Source: Zygnema cylindricum (taxonomy: Eukaryota; Streptophyta; Zygnematophyceae; Zygnematales; Zygnemataceae). Taken from it: a stretch of DNA of 64,000 bases. This document shows positions 1-10,355 of the stretch, piece by piece (position 1 is the first letter of the stretch; the number at the start of each line of letters is the position of its first letter). Below the pieces are notes generated by a model. That model saw only the letters and a program-made list of their open reading frames with translations. It had not been told where the DNA came from and ran no database searches. Location: contig JBBHKE010002445.1 in the NCBI GenBank assembly GCA_037447655.1, positions 402,020 to 466,019 of the forward strand, in the 5' to 3' direction. The position numbers and the translations under genes are program-made.

Positions 1-3000
1 ATGTGGGAGGATGTAAACATGGTTTCCAAAAACTTCATTCTGAGGCACCTCACTCAAGCTTTGGCCACTCCTCATCTTCATATTTAGAAGGTCGAGGAGT
101 TGTGGGTGAGTTTGGTGGAGATTTATAGAGCTGGAACTATTCAGGAGCTTCAGTTGGCTGAGCAAAAGCTAGTGAGTTACACTTACAAAGGAGGAAAGAT
201 GTTAGATTACTGTAATGATCTTTCTTGTTTGTATATGGAGATGGAAAGTGCCGGATGGACAGGTACGATGAAAATGAAAGTTAACACCCTTATCATGAAG
301 TTACCAGATGAGTACGAGAACAGTGTGTACCGAGTACATAAAATGGCAAATAGTTCATGGAAATAGAACACAGTGGTCAGGATGATACTTGTGCAAAAAA
401 ACACAATGGAGATTAGAAGAGGATGAAAGAGCATTCAAGCTCTAGCAGCAAGAGGGGACCGATGGGGGAAGGACCCGAAGAAACCGTACAAAGGGGAAAG
501 AGATCATTCTGGAGGACCAATCCCCCCAAAGGGTCTTTGTCATTTTTGCAAAAAGTCGGCACACTTCATCGCAGATTGTGTCAAGCTGTCGGAGCTGAGG
601 CTCCAAGAAAACCGTGGAGGGGATTCTTCTAGAGGCAAGAAAAAGGCACTTGTGGTTACAAAAGTGATAGGAGAAACCGAGGATGAGTCTTCCAAGGAGG
701 ATGGGGAGCTTCTTCTTGACGAGAATCTGGAGGAGAAGGAGATCCCTCGTAGACAGAAATGTGCCCTTGAAGCAATTCGGGAGGCTCCACAGGAAGAATG
801 GATCATCGACTCAGGTGCATCCATGCATATGTGTCGTGATAAGGAACTCTTCACTAAGCTAAGAAAGATCCCTACTGTAGAAATAGAGTACGGGGACGGG
901 AGAGTGGTTACTACACATCTAGTGGGATCGGTAGATCTAAAAATCTTAGTGGAGGGTAAGACTTCTATACTTACATTCTCAAATGTACTCTACATTCCTC
1001 AGCTGAGTAAAATTCTTGTCTCTACGTCTGTGTTAGATGACAAAGAGTTTGATACCTTCACTAGAAAGGGAGTCTTTACAGCTAAGTATGGGGATGAAGT
1101 TTACTTCATGGTAGATAAGGGTAGCTAAGGAATGTTTAGGCTTAACCTGAGTAATGAAAAGAAGAATGCTTACTATGTTGGTGTTCCTAAGTTGATGATT
1201 TGGCATAAGCGGTTGGGGCATGTACATTTTGATAGGTTGAGGGAAATGAAAAAGCTTAGGGTAGTAGAAGGCATTCAGTTTTGGGATAATGAAATGATGG
1301 ATGATTGTAGTGGCTTTGCTCAAGGTAAGGCTCACAGACTTCCCATTCCCAAAGCCGCCACATATAGAGGTGAGAAAGTATTAGATTTGGTCCACACAGA
1401 AATTTGGGGACCTGCAAAAGTACCTTCGGTTGGAGGAAAAAGGTTTATGATGACAATAACCGATGACTGGTCTAGATACTCTAGAGTCTACTTTCTAAAA
1501 ACAAAGTCTGAAGCATCAACTAACTTCAAATAATATAAAGCATGGAGTGAGAAGTTGCATGAAACCCCCATTAAGAGGATAAGGAGTGATAATGGGGGGG
1601 AATATACCCCTAACCAGTTTGAGGAATATCTGAAAGATGAGGGAGTAGAGCACTAGAAAAGTGTACCATATAACCGGGAACAAAATGGGGTAGCTGAGAG
1701 GTTGAATCGAACACTAGAAGATAGTGCATGTAGTATGTTGGCCAACAAGAAAATAGGAAAGAGATTTTGGGCAGAGGCAATAAACTATGCTAACTACATT
1801 AAGAATAGAGTCATTACCTTAGCTGTAAAGGGAGTGACACCTTATGAGAGATAGGCTGGAAGGAAACTAGATATTTCACACCTTAAAGTTTTTGGTAGCC
1901 AAGTTTACAGTCTTGACACGGATAGGAAAAATTGGAAACTAGATGCTAAGGGAAAACCCGGATACTTTGTGGGATATGATGAGGATGTTAAGGGGTATAG
2001 AGTTTATGACTTAGCAAAAAAGGATATCATCCTTGTCAAACACCTAGTTGTCATGGATGAAGGAAAGTCATTTGATTCCTTCAAATATACAAAGAAGATA
2101 AAAATCAGATTCGAGTCCGAAATTGAGGAGAACTCAGTCGTTCCCGAAAAGAACATGAGTGAAACCGTGATTGCAGATTCAGGGGAGATCTGAGATACAG
2201 AAGACTCACCGGAAACCTCACATACACCTATGGACCGCGAGGAGATAGAAGAAGTGGAACCAGAACCGGCTTCCATGGACAGGGGAGCCAACGAGCCAGT
2301 GAGAAAAAATCCAAGACTTCCATCCATTCTTGCTTCGGAGTTTGAGGGAGGAAGGAGGAGCAGCAAAAGGATACAAGAAAAACAGGTCGCTCATAAAGTA
2401 ACTAAGCTATCTCACCAAAATGAGCCTCAGTCTTACTGGGAGGAAGTGAATCGTTTAGAGATAGAAAGATGGATTAGAGCCATAAATGATGAGATGGCTT
2501 CTATCATGGAAGCAAATACTTGGGAACTAGCGGATTGTCCTCTAGACAGAAAACCTATTGGGTGTAAATGGGTATTTAAACTAAAACTGAACCTAGATAA
2601 TACCATTGAGAGATGTAAGGCTCGATTGGTAGCGAAGGGGTTCAACCAAAAGAGGGGATTGTTTATGAGGAGACCTTTGCTCCAGTTGTTCGGTTCCCAT
2701 CAGTAAGGATTCCCCTCAGTCACGCAGCAGCGGAAGACATGGAAATACACCTGATGGACATTAAAACTAATTTTCTTAATGGTGAGTTAGAGGAAGAAAT
2801 TTTCATGAGGCAACCCGAAGGGTTTGTGGAAGAAGGAGAAGAGAACAAAGTCTGCAGGCTCATAAAGTCCTTATATAGACTAAAGTAGGCTCCCCGACAG
2901 TGGAATAAGAAACTATATGAGTTTCTTACCGATCTAGGATATATTCGTATCAGCTCTGACAATTCTATCTATATGTTTGAAGATGAGAATGGTGTCATTT

Positions 3001-4013
3001 TTATTGCAATTTATGTGGATGATCTGCTTGTGTTGAGTAAATCCTTGGAAAAGATCAATAAATTAAAAACAGATCCTAGAAGCAGATTTGATATGAAGGA
3101 TTTAGGGGAGGCAAAATATATTTTGGGGATTCAAATGGAGAGAGATAGGGGGAAGAATATTAATAGACTTACTCAGAAAGAAGCAATAGGTAATATGCTT
3201 GAGAAATTCCAAATGGAAAATGCTAACAGTTGTACCACTCCTATGGACTTGAAAAAAAGTAAGTGATGGGAGTGTAGAAGAAGAGTGATGATCTTAGACG
3301 ATCAGATGAGTCCAGAGGAGAGAGAGTTCATGAAGTTTATTCCTTATAGACAGGTCGTAGGAAGTTTAACCTATTTTATGAACTGTACCAGGCCGGACAT
3401 AGCGGCGGCAGTTGGAGTACTCAGTAGAAGTGTTAATGATCGTAGGAAGAGAGACTGGGAGGCAGCCAAAAAATTCATGAGATATCTGGTTGGAACCAGA
3501 GAATTATGGTTGCATTTGGGAGTGGAGCACACTGATATCACCATTTGGAGTGATGCTAGTTATGGGGATGCACCTATGAGAAGATGCACATCTGGATATG
3601 TTTTGTATGTGGGAGAAGGTGCTTGCTGTTGGAGCAGTAAGCAACAAAAGGTGGTTGCTCAGTCTACTATGGAGGTTGAGTATATGGCGTCCTGTTCTGC
3701 TGTAAATTAACTAATGTGGGTGAAGTCATTGTTGCAAGAATTAGGATATATGAAGGAGGGAGTGCATGAAATCTTTTGCGATAATCAAGCTGCAATCGCA
3801 ATTGCAGCCAATCCAAAACACCATTTCAAAGCAAAACATATGGACATAAGATTAAGCTTCGTAAGAGAAAAAGTTGAAAATAAAATTTTAAATCTTGTGT
3901 ATAGACCTGATGAAGAAATGGTGGCTGACATGATGACCAAACCTGTGCCCTTTCCTAAATTAAAATATTGTCGGGAAAAATGCGGGTTGAAAGAAAAATT
4001 AAAATTAGTCTAG
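1..4013 (+). pseudogene. Degenerate Ty1/copia gag-pol (element 1, 5' end outside window)
   Basis: This is the decayed body of a Ty1/copia retrotransposon, entering the window inside gag. Pieces in several frames read, in order: UBN2-type gag; a CCHC zinc knuckle near 540-582 (its Gly-His changed); a retropepsin-like IDSGASMHM motif near 810; the GAG-pre-integrase WHKRLGHVHF motif near 1201; the integrase core (SDNGGEY near 1586 and REQNGVAER near 1675); reverse transcriptase with its YVDD box near 3013; and RNase H with SDASYGD near 3550 and a DNQAA segment near 3780. In-frame stops occur from the first 100 bases on (for example near 87 and 364), with several frame changes, so it cannot encode a polyprotein. 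The second Cys of the integrase zinc finger is Phe (CSGFAQGK against CSGCAQGK in a relative at 18.6 kb). The body ends just before a purine tract and the 3' LTR. Confidence 0.93.
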
Positions 4014-4026
4014 AAAATAAGGGGAG
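4014..4026 (+). promoter_or_regulatory. Polypurine tract of copia element 1
   Basis: A 13-base all-purine run apart from one T (AAAATAAGGGGAG) lies directly between the last RNase H stop codon and the TG that opens the 3' LTR. Its position and composition are those of a plus-strand priming polypurine tract. Confidence 0.75.
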
Positions 4027-5068
4027 TGTTGAAATTTATAGATTTCTAGAGTATTTTCTAGGTTTAAATATGTTAATATAAAAGGAAAAGAAAAAGACAG
4101 GCAGCCTGCCTCCACCTCCTCTCTCTAGCCCTATACTTGTTGTAGTTACTGAAGGATAGAGAGGGAGGTTGATCCATGGCTGCCTTAGTTCAAACAGGCA
4201 GTTATTTTTAGTAGGTTACTAAAAATACACCCGACGTACCCGAGATTTGATCCCGGTACCTGCGTCTTGTCAAGTTTGTCGATAGCGGTCAACTTTATCC
4301 TATTAGACTAGGACCAATGCTAAATGCTATAGTATGTGATAGATATATATATATATATTTAGGGAGGAACAAATCCATTTAACTAAAACTGTATATGGCA
4401 TGCTTAGATACAGTTTTATAAAAAGTACGAAGTACGGTACTATTTCAAAACGGATACCACGCATTTTTCTGACAGCGAAACAAATGTCGCGCAAGTATTT
4501 ATAACGGCTAAGATTACATCTCGCTGCAAATCCAAAGGCGCACATCATCGCCGAAATCACGGAGTGGTCACTTTGGCGTTTTGTGACGTCGCATGACCTA
4601 GAGCCACGTGGAGGGATGACATTCGGTCATGAGAATTCCGAGGAATGTACGGACGAGTGAAATGTAGACACGTGTCCGCTAAATAGCCTTGTCGTACATA
4701 GGTCATACAAAAGGTACACCGACATTAGTACTTTTTGGTACGGTACAGTAATCTGATTGGTCCGTACTTCAGTAGATAGAAGTTATTAGAGGGAATCAAG
4801 ACTTAGAAACTTTTTGGTAGGTAGTCACCTCTCCCTTTGAGAGTTTGTACAAATTGGCATTTTTACTGCCTCATAACTTATTGGCTGGTTGGCCGTTTTC
4901 ATTGATTCTTTTTGCCACGGACTCAAGGGAGTCCAGGCTGCATAGGGGTACAGTCAAACTGTCATTTTGCCTTCCTGGACAGCAATGGTTGTGGCTTGAA
5001 GTGGGTTAGTTAAATACTATCGAGAGGCTTCTTATATTCTGTGGTCCAATAGAGGACATAGAATTGCA
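4027..5068 (+). repeat. 3' LTR of copia element 1 (LTR A)
   Basis: This is a 1,042-bp LTR opening TGTTGAAATT and closing GAATTGCA. It aligns along its length with LTR B at 6857-7906. Homology stops exactly at the terminal CA, after which the two copies have unrelated sequence. The TATA box intact in LTR B (TATAAAT) is changed here to TACAAAT near 4848, so this LTR has probably lost promoter function. The last 20 bases correspond to the gag start region of this family, and the ATG is ATA in this copy. Confidence 0.92.
4219..4315 (-). other. tRNA-like module, antisense, inside copia LTR A
   Basis: On the minus strand the LTR contains an A-box-like stretch (TAGTCTAATAGGATAAAG, near 4292-4309). 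About 45 bases later comes a T-arm that can pair over 5 bp around an ATCAAAT loop (4240-4256), followed by a TTTTT run near 4221. These are the marks of a tRNA-derived Pol III unit; the A box looks closest by eye to the tRNA-Arg class. No acceptor stem can be drawn, so it is not a working tRNA. The same module is in LTR B. Confidence 0.5.
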
Positions 5069-5154
5069 TTAGCTTTGTCCGTTAAGTCTAGGACTAGAGT
5101 TATTATACATAGGGCTTGATAAATATTTAAATAGTCACAGGTAAACTAAATTTT

Positions 5155-5640
5155 TTAACAGGAAAAATATACGTATTGCATCGATACAGTTTTATATAGT
5201 ACTGAGTACGGTACGGTGACGAAACGAATACTGCGCATTTGTTTCGATAACGAAACAAATACCGCGCATCAATTTTTGACGGCTATAATTAAATGATGGT
5301 TCTGATCAGACACCCACGATAGATGCCGAGATTGCAGAATAGGTTTTTGGCGGTTTACGGTCACAACCACGTCAATTAACACGTGGCACATCCACATTCC
5401 GTACAAAAGGTACACCGACACCTGCACCTTTATGTAGTATACAGTACTAAAATTGTTTTGTACCTCACTAATAGAGGGTTTAGAGAGGAGTTTTAGGACC
5501 TGGAATATTTTGGTAGGTAGCCACCTCTCTCCCAGAGAGCATCTGTATAAATCGGCAAACTTTGACATTTAATATCAACTCATTTAGTTGACCATTTTCA
5601 GTGATTCTTTTTGATGCGGACTCATGGCTATATGATCAGA
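5155..5640 (+). repeat. Diverged copia LTR fragment, same family, sense
   Basis: This stretch repeats the middle of the copia LTR with many changes. It has a CAGTTTTATA-like start, the CGAAACAAATACCGCGCA segment, an ACACGTGGC block, a GTACACCGACA block, TATAAAT near 5546, and the GTGATTCTTTTT...GCGGACTCA block near 5604. It lacks both LTR ends. It is read as an old truncated LTR next to LTR A. Confidence 0.7.
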
Positions 5641-5929
5641 TTTTTTGCTTGCTAGAATGGCGACATTTCTAAGAGAAAGTCAAAGTGGAGGAATGTGTCC
5701 AAATACTCATAGTCTAGCTTTGCATTCTGAGGGGGAGCTGAGCACACAAAAAGTCTTCTATCAGAATGATGATGTTGTATTGGAGTTATGAGTGTTAGGG
5801 TGTCTGTCATTTGGGATTTTTTGGAACAGACTGCGATTTTGTGTCCTTCATTGGACTACAGAATTCAGGAAGCCTTTAGATAGATTTTAGCTAGCACACT
5901 TTCAGCCACAACCAATGCTGCCCAAGAGG

Positions 5930-6330
5930 AAAAATTGACAGTCTAACTGCACCTCTGTGCAGTTTTGACTCTCTAGAGTCCGTAGCAAAAAAAATCACTG
6001 AAAAAGGCAAATCAACCGATTAATTATGAGGTGGCAAAGATGCCAATTTATACAAAACTCTCAAAGGGAGAGGTGACTGTCTAAAAATATGTTAAGTCAT
6101 ACTTCTCTCTCACAACCCCAATTTACTACAATAACTGTAAAGTACAGAAAGGTACTACGGTCGATGTCCTTTCATTACAGCCTGTGTATGACAAGGCCGC
6201 TGAGTGGACGTGTGTCAACCTTTAACTCGTTCGTACGCTCCTCGGAATTCCTATGACCAAATGTTATCCCTCCACATGGCGCCAAGTCATGCCACTTCCA
6301 CAAACGCTAAAGTGATCGTTCCGGGATCCC
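5930..6330 (-). repeat. Diverged copia LTR fragment, antisense
   Basis: Read on the minus strand, this is a further truncated copy of the same LTR family. It carries the GCGCCATGTGGAGGGA region, the GGAATTCC-GAG-GAGCGTACG block, the promoter with TATAAAT (plus 6046-6052) and the AGTGATTTTTTTTGC-TACGGACTC block near 5983. With 5155-5640 it forms a head-to-head pair of LTR scraps. Confidence 0.7.
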
Positions 6331-6505
6331 AGCAATATATATATGCCCTAGGATTAAATCCGACATTGAATGTAAGCCGTCGAAACAAATGTTGGAATCA
6401 TTTTTTTCGTGCGAAATGAAGTTCGCACAGAAATATTTACAAGTTATATGTTCTTTCGTTCATAATTTAGTTAATTGGTTTCAAGACTATATCACAGTTT
6501 AAATA

Positions 6506-6856
6506 TGTAACAGTAATAGCGGATCGAAATTGTTCGTGAAGTGGTATTAAAGTATTATAATTATAGAGCACTAAATTTGGTAGACGTCCGCGAAAGAATC
6601 ACGCGATTTGGAGTTATATATCAAAAGTTATAGCGATGGGTGTATTTAGACGATAGTGCGGGGTCTAAATAACAAGCAGGTATCATTGAAACACGTTAAG
6701 GGTCAAATTAGTACCGAAATTTCGCGTGCACGTTTCATAAAGTTCTAATGAAACGTTTGGTACGCACGATGGTTCGTTTCATACAATTTTTAGTACGAAA
6801 CGTCACTTTCAGTTTATGGAATTTCGTAGTAAGTTTCGCGTTCGAAATTTGAAACG
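6506..6856 (+). repeat. 5' part of gypsy LTR, interrupted by copia insertion
   Basis: These 351 bases start TGTAACAGTAATAGCGG and match the first third of the complete gypsy LTR at 14,900-15,861. The match stops at 6856 where copia LTR B begins. In the intact LTR the sequence continues through the equivalent point, so LTR B inserted into this gypsy LTR. The rest of the gypsy LTR is missing downstream. Confidence 0.88.
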
Positions 6857-7051
6857 TGTTGAAATTTATAGATTTCTAGAGTATTTTCTAGGTTTAAATA
6901 TGTTTTTATAAAAGGAAAAAGAAAAGGACGGACAGCCTGCCTCCACCTCCGCTCTCTAGCCCCCATACTTGCTGTAGTCACTGAAGGAAAGAGAGAGAGG
7001 TTGATCCATGGCTGCCTTAGTTCAACAGACAACTATTTTTAGTAGGTTACT

Positions 7052-7145
7052 AAAAATATACTTGACGGACCAGAGATTTGATCTCGGTACCTGCGGTTCG
7101 TCAAATCGACCGGTAGCGGTCAGCTTTATCCTAATAGACTAGGAC
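7052..7145 (-). other. tRNA-like module, antisense, inside copia LTR B
   Basis: This is the counterpart of the module at 4219-4315. It has an A-box-like block near 7121-7145 on the minus strand, a T-arm-like hairpin around 7070-7087, and TTTTT near 7052 as a possible Pol III stop. It differs from the LTR A copy by scattered substitutions but keeps the pairing of the T-arm. Confidence 0.48.
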
Positions 7146-7685
7146 CAGTGCTAAGTGCTATGGTATGTGATAGATATATATTTAGTTCGAAGGGATAAAG
7201 TTCATTTAACCAAAACTGTTTACGGCGTACATATATACAGTTTTATAAAGTACGTCGTACGACGCTAATTCAAAACGGATACCACGCATTTTATTTCTAC
7301 ATCGGAACAAATATCGCGCAAGTATTTATTCCGGCCAAGATTACGTTTTGCATATAATCCAACGGCGCACATCATCGCCGAAATCCCGGAGTGGTCATTT
7401 CGGCATTTAGTTACGTGGCATGACTTGGCGCCACGTGGGAAGACATCATTCGGTCGCGGGAATTCCGAGGAACGTACGGACGAGTGGAAAGTGGACACGC
7501 GTCCACTTAATGGCCTTGTCGTACAGAGGCCGTACACAAAGTACATCGGCAGTAGTACTTTCTAGTACTATACAGTTTTGTGATTGGTTCGTACAGGCAG
7601 TAGATAGGAGCTGTGAGAGGGAATTAGGAAAAACTAGGACTTAGGAAAATTTAGGTAGATAGTCCTCTCTCTCTCAGAGAGTTTG

Positions 7686-7692
7686 TATAAAT
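7686..7692 (+). promoter_or_regulatory. LTR B TATA box
   Basis: TATAAAT sits behind a CTCTCTCTCTCAG tract. The same position is TATAAAT in the LTR scraps at 5546 and (minus strand) 6046, but mutated in LTR A. It is the probable Pol II promoter of the copia family. Confidence 0.65.
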
Positions 7693-7886
7693 TGGCATCT
7701 TTGCCACCCTATAACTTATCACCTGGTTGGCCGTTTTCAGTGATTCTTTTTTCTACGGACTCAGGGGAGTCCAGGCTACACAGGGGTGCAGTCAAATTGT
7801 CAGTTTTCCTTCTTGGGCAGCAGTGGTTGTGGCTTAAAGTGGGTTAGTTAAATACTATCTAGAGGCTTCCTGTATTATGTGGTCGA

Positions 7887-10028
7887 ATGGAGGACACAGA
7901 ATTGCAGGTTATGGGCCCACCCTCTAGGGTGCCCACCTTCAATGGATCTGGGTTCATCTATTGGGAAGCCATGATGATGGGAGCTTTGTGTGAAAAACGA
8001 TACTGGGGTATCGTCAATGGACAAGTGAAACGTCCACCTTCAGGAACTCCACCAGGATTTGGGGGAGTAAGGTTTCCTGCAACAACGGTTGCCTCGGCGG
8101 AGGAGGCAGATGATGGGGACAGGAGTGTGTCCGAAAAGGGGAAAGGGACGGAGACACCCCTTACTCCTATTGCCACAGTATCGGGAGCGGCAATCGTGAA
8201 GACCGTGGAGAACGATACTCAAATGTGGGAGGATGTAAACATGGCTGCCAAGAACTTCATTCTGAGGCACCTCACTCAAGGTTTGGCCACTCCTCATCTT
8301 CACATTTACAAGGCCGAGGAGTTGTGGGTGAGTTTGGTGGAAATTTATAGAGCTGGAACTATTCAGGAGCTCCAGTTGGCTGAGCAAAAGCTATTGAGTT
8401 ACACTTACAAAGGAGGAAAGATGTTAGATTACTGTAATGATCTTTCTTGTTTGTATACAGAAATGGAAAGTGCCGGGTGGATAGGTACAATGAAAATGAA
8501 AGTTAACACCCTTATCATGAAATTACCAAATGAGTTCGAAAATTTAGTGTACCGAGTACAGGGAATGCCTGATAGTTCATGGAAATGGAACACAGTAGTC
8601 AGGATGATACTTGTGCAGGAAAACACAATGGAGATTAGGAGAGGAGGAAAGAGCATTCAAGCTCTAGCAGTAGGAGGGGACCGATGGGGAAAGGACCCGA
8701 AGAAACCTTATAGAGGGGAAAGAGATCATTCAGGGGGACAAAGGCCCCCAAAGGGTCTTTGTCATTTTTGCAAAAAGCCGGGGCACTTTATTGCAGATTG
8801 TGTCAAGCTATCAGAGCTGAGGCTCCAAGAGAACCGTGGAGGGGGTTCTTCCGGAGGGAAGAAAAAGGCACTTGTGGTTACAAAGGTGTCAGGAGAAACC
8901 GAGGATGAGTCCTCTGAGGAGGATGGGGAGCTTCTTCTTGACGAGAGTTTGGAGGAGAAGGAGATTCGTCGGAGGCAGAAGTGTGCCCTTGGAGCCATCC
9001 GGGAAGCTCCACAGGAAGGATGGATCATCGACTCAGGTGCATCCATGCATATGTGTCGTGATAAAGAACTCTTCACTAAGTTAAGAAAGATTCCTACTGT
9101 AGAGATAGAGTATGGGGATGGGAGAGTGGTTACTACAGATCTAGTGGGATCAGTAGATCTGAAAGTCTTAGTGGAGGGTAAGACTTCTATACTTACATTC
9201 TCAGATGTACTTTACATTCCACAGCTGAGTAAAAACCTTGTCTCTACGTCTGTGTTAGATGACAAAGAGTTTGATACCTTCACCAGAAAGGGAGTGACAC
9301 CTTATGAGAGATGGGTTGGAAGGAAACCAGATATCTCACACCTTAAAGTATTTGGTAGCCAAGTTTACAGTCTTGACACGGATAGGAAAAACTGGAAACT
9401 AGATGCTAAGGGAAAACCTGGATACTTTGTGGGATATGATGAGGATGTTAAGGGATATAGAGTCTATGACTTAGCAAAGAAAGATATCATTGTGGTCAAA
9501 CACTTAGTTGTCATGGATGAAGGGAAGTCATTTGACCCCTTCAAATATACAAAGAAGATAAGGATCAGATTTGAGTCCGAAAGTGAGGAGAACTCAGTCG
9601 TTCCCGAAAAAGACATGAGTGAAACTGTGATTACAGATTCAGGGGAGATCGAAGATACAGGAGACTCACCGGAAACCTCACATACTCCTATGGACTTCGA
9701 GGAGATGGAAGAAGCGGGACAAGATACGGTTTTTATGGACAGGGGAGCCGATGAGACAGTGAGAAGAAATCCAAGACTTCCATCCATTCCAGCTTCGGAG
9801 TTTGAGGGAGGAAGGAGGAGCAGCAAAAGGATACAGGAAAAACAAGCTGCACATAAGGTAACTAAGCTATCTCACCCAGATGAGCCTCAGTCTTACTTGG
9901 AGGAAGTGAATAGTCCCGAGAAAGAAAGATGGATTAGAGCCATAAATGATGAGATGGCTTCTATAATGGAAGCAAATACTTGGGAACTAGCGGATTGTCC
10001 TCCAGAACAGAAAACCTATTGGGTGTAA
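7887..10028 (+). CDS. Copia gag-protease-partial integrase ORF with internal deletion (element 2)
   Basis: This is a 713-residue open frame. Gag occupies about residues 1-250, with a CCHC knuckle (CHFCKKPGHFIADC) near residue 293. A protease-type IDSGASMHM follows near residue 382. Then, abruptly, comes the post-core integrase region (TPYERWVGRKPD), a Lys/Glu-rich linker, and the start of reverse transcriptase. Against element 1 an in-frame 762-bp segment is missing between two AAAGGGAGT copies; it removed the GAG-pre-integrase region, the integrase zinc finger and the DDE core. The frame closes at 10,028 because of a one-base insertion in the stretch ahead of GAAAACCTATTGGGTG relative to element 1. 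The start at 7887 is the conserved ATG inside the LTR. It cannot integrate by itself, but Gag and protease look intact and could package or act in trans. Confidence 0.85.
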   Translation: MEDTELQVMGPPSRVPTFNGSGFIYWEAMMMGALCEKRYWGIVNGQVKRPPSGTPPGFGGVRFPATTVASAEEADDGDRSVSEKGKGTETPLTPIATVSGAAIVKTVENDTQMWEDVNMAAKNFILRHLTQGLATPHLHIYKAEELWVSLVEIYRAGTIQELQLAEQKLLSYTYKGGKMLDYCNDLSCLYTEMESAGWIGTMKMKVNTLIMKLPNEFENLVYRVQGMPDSSWKWNTVVRMILVQENTMEIRRGGKSIQALAVGGDRWGKDPKKPYRGERDHSGGQRPPKGLCHFCKKPGHFIADCVKLSELRLQENRGGGSSGGKKKALVVTKVSGETEDESSEEDGELLLDESLEEKEIRRRQKCALGAIREAPQEGWIIDSGASMHMCRDKELFTKLRKIPTVEIEYGDGRVVTTDLVGSVDLKVLVEGKTSILTFSDVLYIPQLSKNLVSTSVLDDKEFDTFTRKGVTPYERWVGRKPDISHLKVFGSQVYSLDTDRKNWKLDAKGKPGYFVGYDEDVKGYRVYDLAKKDIIVVKHLVVMDEGKSFDPFKYTKKIRIRFESESEENSVVPEKDMSETVITDSGEIEDTGDSPETSHTPMDFEEMEEAGQDTVFMDRGADETVRRNPRLPSIPASEFEGGRRSSKRIQEKQAAHKVTKLSHPDEPQSYLEEVNSPEKERWIRAINDEMASIMEANTWELADCPPEQKTYWV
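7907..7921 (+). promoter_or_regulatory. Primer-binding site for a half tRNA (initiator Met anticodon arm)
   Basis: The 15 bases directly after the LTR, GGTTATGGGCCCACC, are the exact reverse complement of the anticodon stem-loop region of plant initiator tRNA-Met as I remember that tRNA (GGTGGGCCCATAACC). Drosophila copia and yeast Ty5 prime from this internal tRNA region rather than from the CCA end. No TGG-type site for a tRNA 3' end follows the LTR. The site is also gag coding sequence (codons for Val-Met-Gly-Pro). The antisense relative has 14 of the 15 bases at 25,596-25,610, and element 3 has the first 11 at 16,828-16,838. Confidence 0.8.
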
Positions 10029-10355
10029 ATGGGTATTTAAACTTGAACTCAACACAGATAATACCATTGAGAGATATAAGGCTCGATTAGTAGAGATGGG
10101 GTTCACCCAAAAGGAGGGGATTGTTTATGAGGAGACCTTTGCTCCAGTTGTTCGGTTCCCAACAGTAAGGATTCTCCTCAGTTTGGCAGCAGCGGAAGAC
10201 ATGGAAATACACAAGATGGACATTAAGACAACTTTTCTTAATGGTGAGTTAGGGGAAATAAAATTCATGAGGCAACCCGAGGGGTTTGTGGAAGAAGGAG
10301 AAGAGAGCAAAGTCTGCAGGCTCATAAAGTCTTTATATGGACTGAAGCAGGCTCC
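10029..10355 (+). pseudogene. Copia reverse transcriptase 5' part, frameshifted and truncated
   Basis: This continues element 2 in another frame. It reads the palm region with ETFAPVVRF, MDIKTTFLNGEL and the SLYGLKQAP block, ending exactly there. The rest of reverse transcriptase (YVDD box), RNase H and the 3' LTR are absent, because the next base belongs to gypsy gag. In the track of open frames the copia and gypsy pieces are read through as one 136-residue frame (10,096-10,506), which is an artificial chimera. Confidence 0.85.

Larger units (their letters stand above)
6857..7906 (+). repeat. 5' LTR of copia element 2 (LTR B)
   Basis: This 1,050-bp LTR has TG...CA ends and is nearly colinear with LTR A. 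It holds an intact TATAAAT at 7686-7692 (preceded by a CT-rich tract), a transcription start expected some 30 bases downstream, and, at its extreme 3' end, an ATG at 7887 that opens the gag frame six codons before the LTR ends. Immediately after the terminal CA comes the primer-binding sequence. It sits inside a gypsy LTR. Confidence 0.92.
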
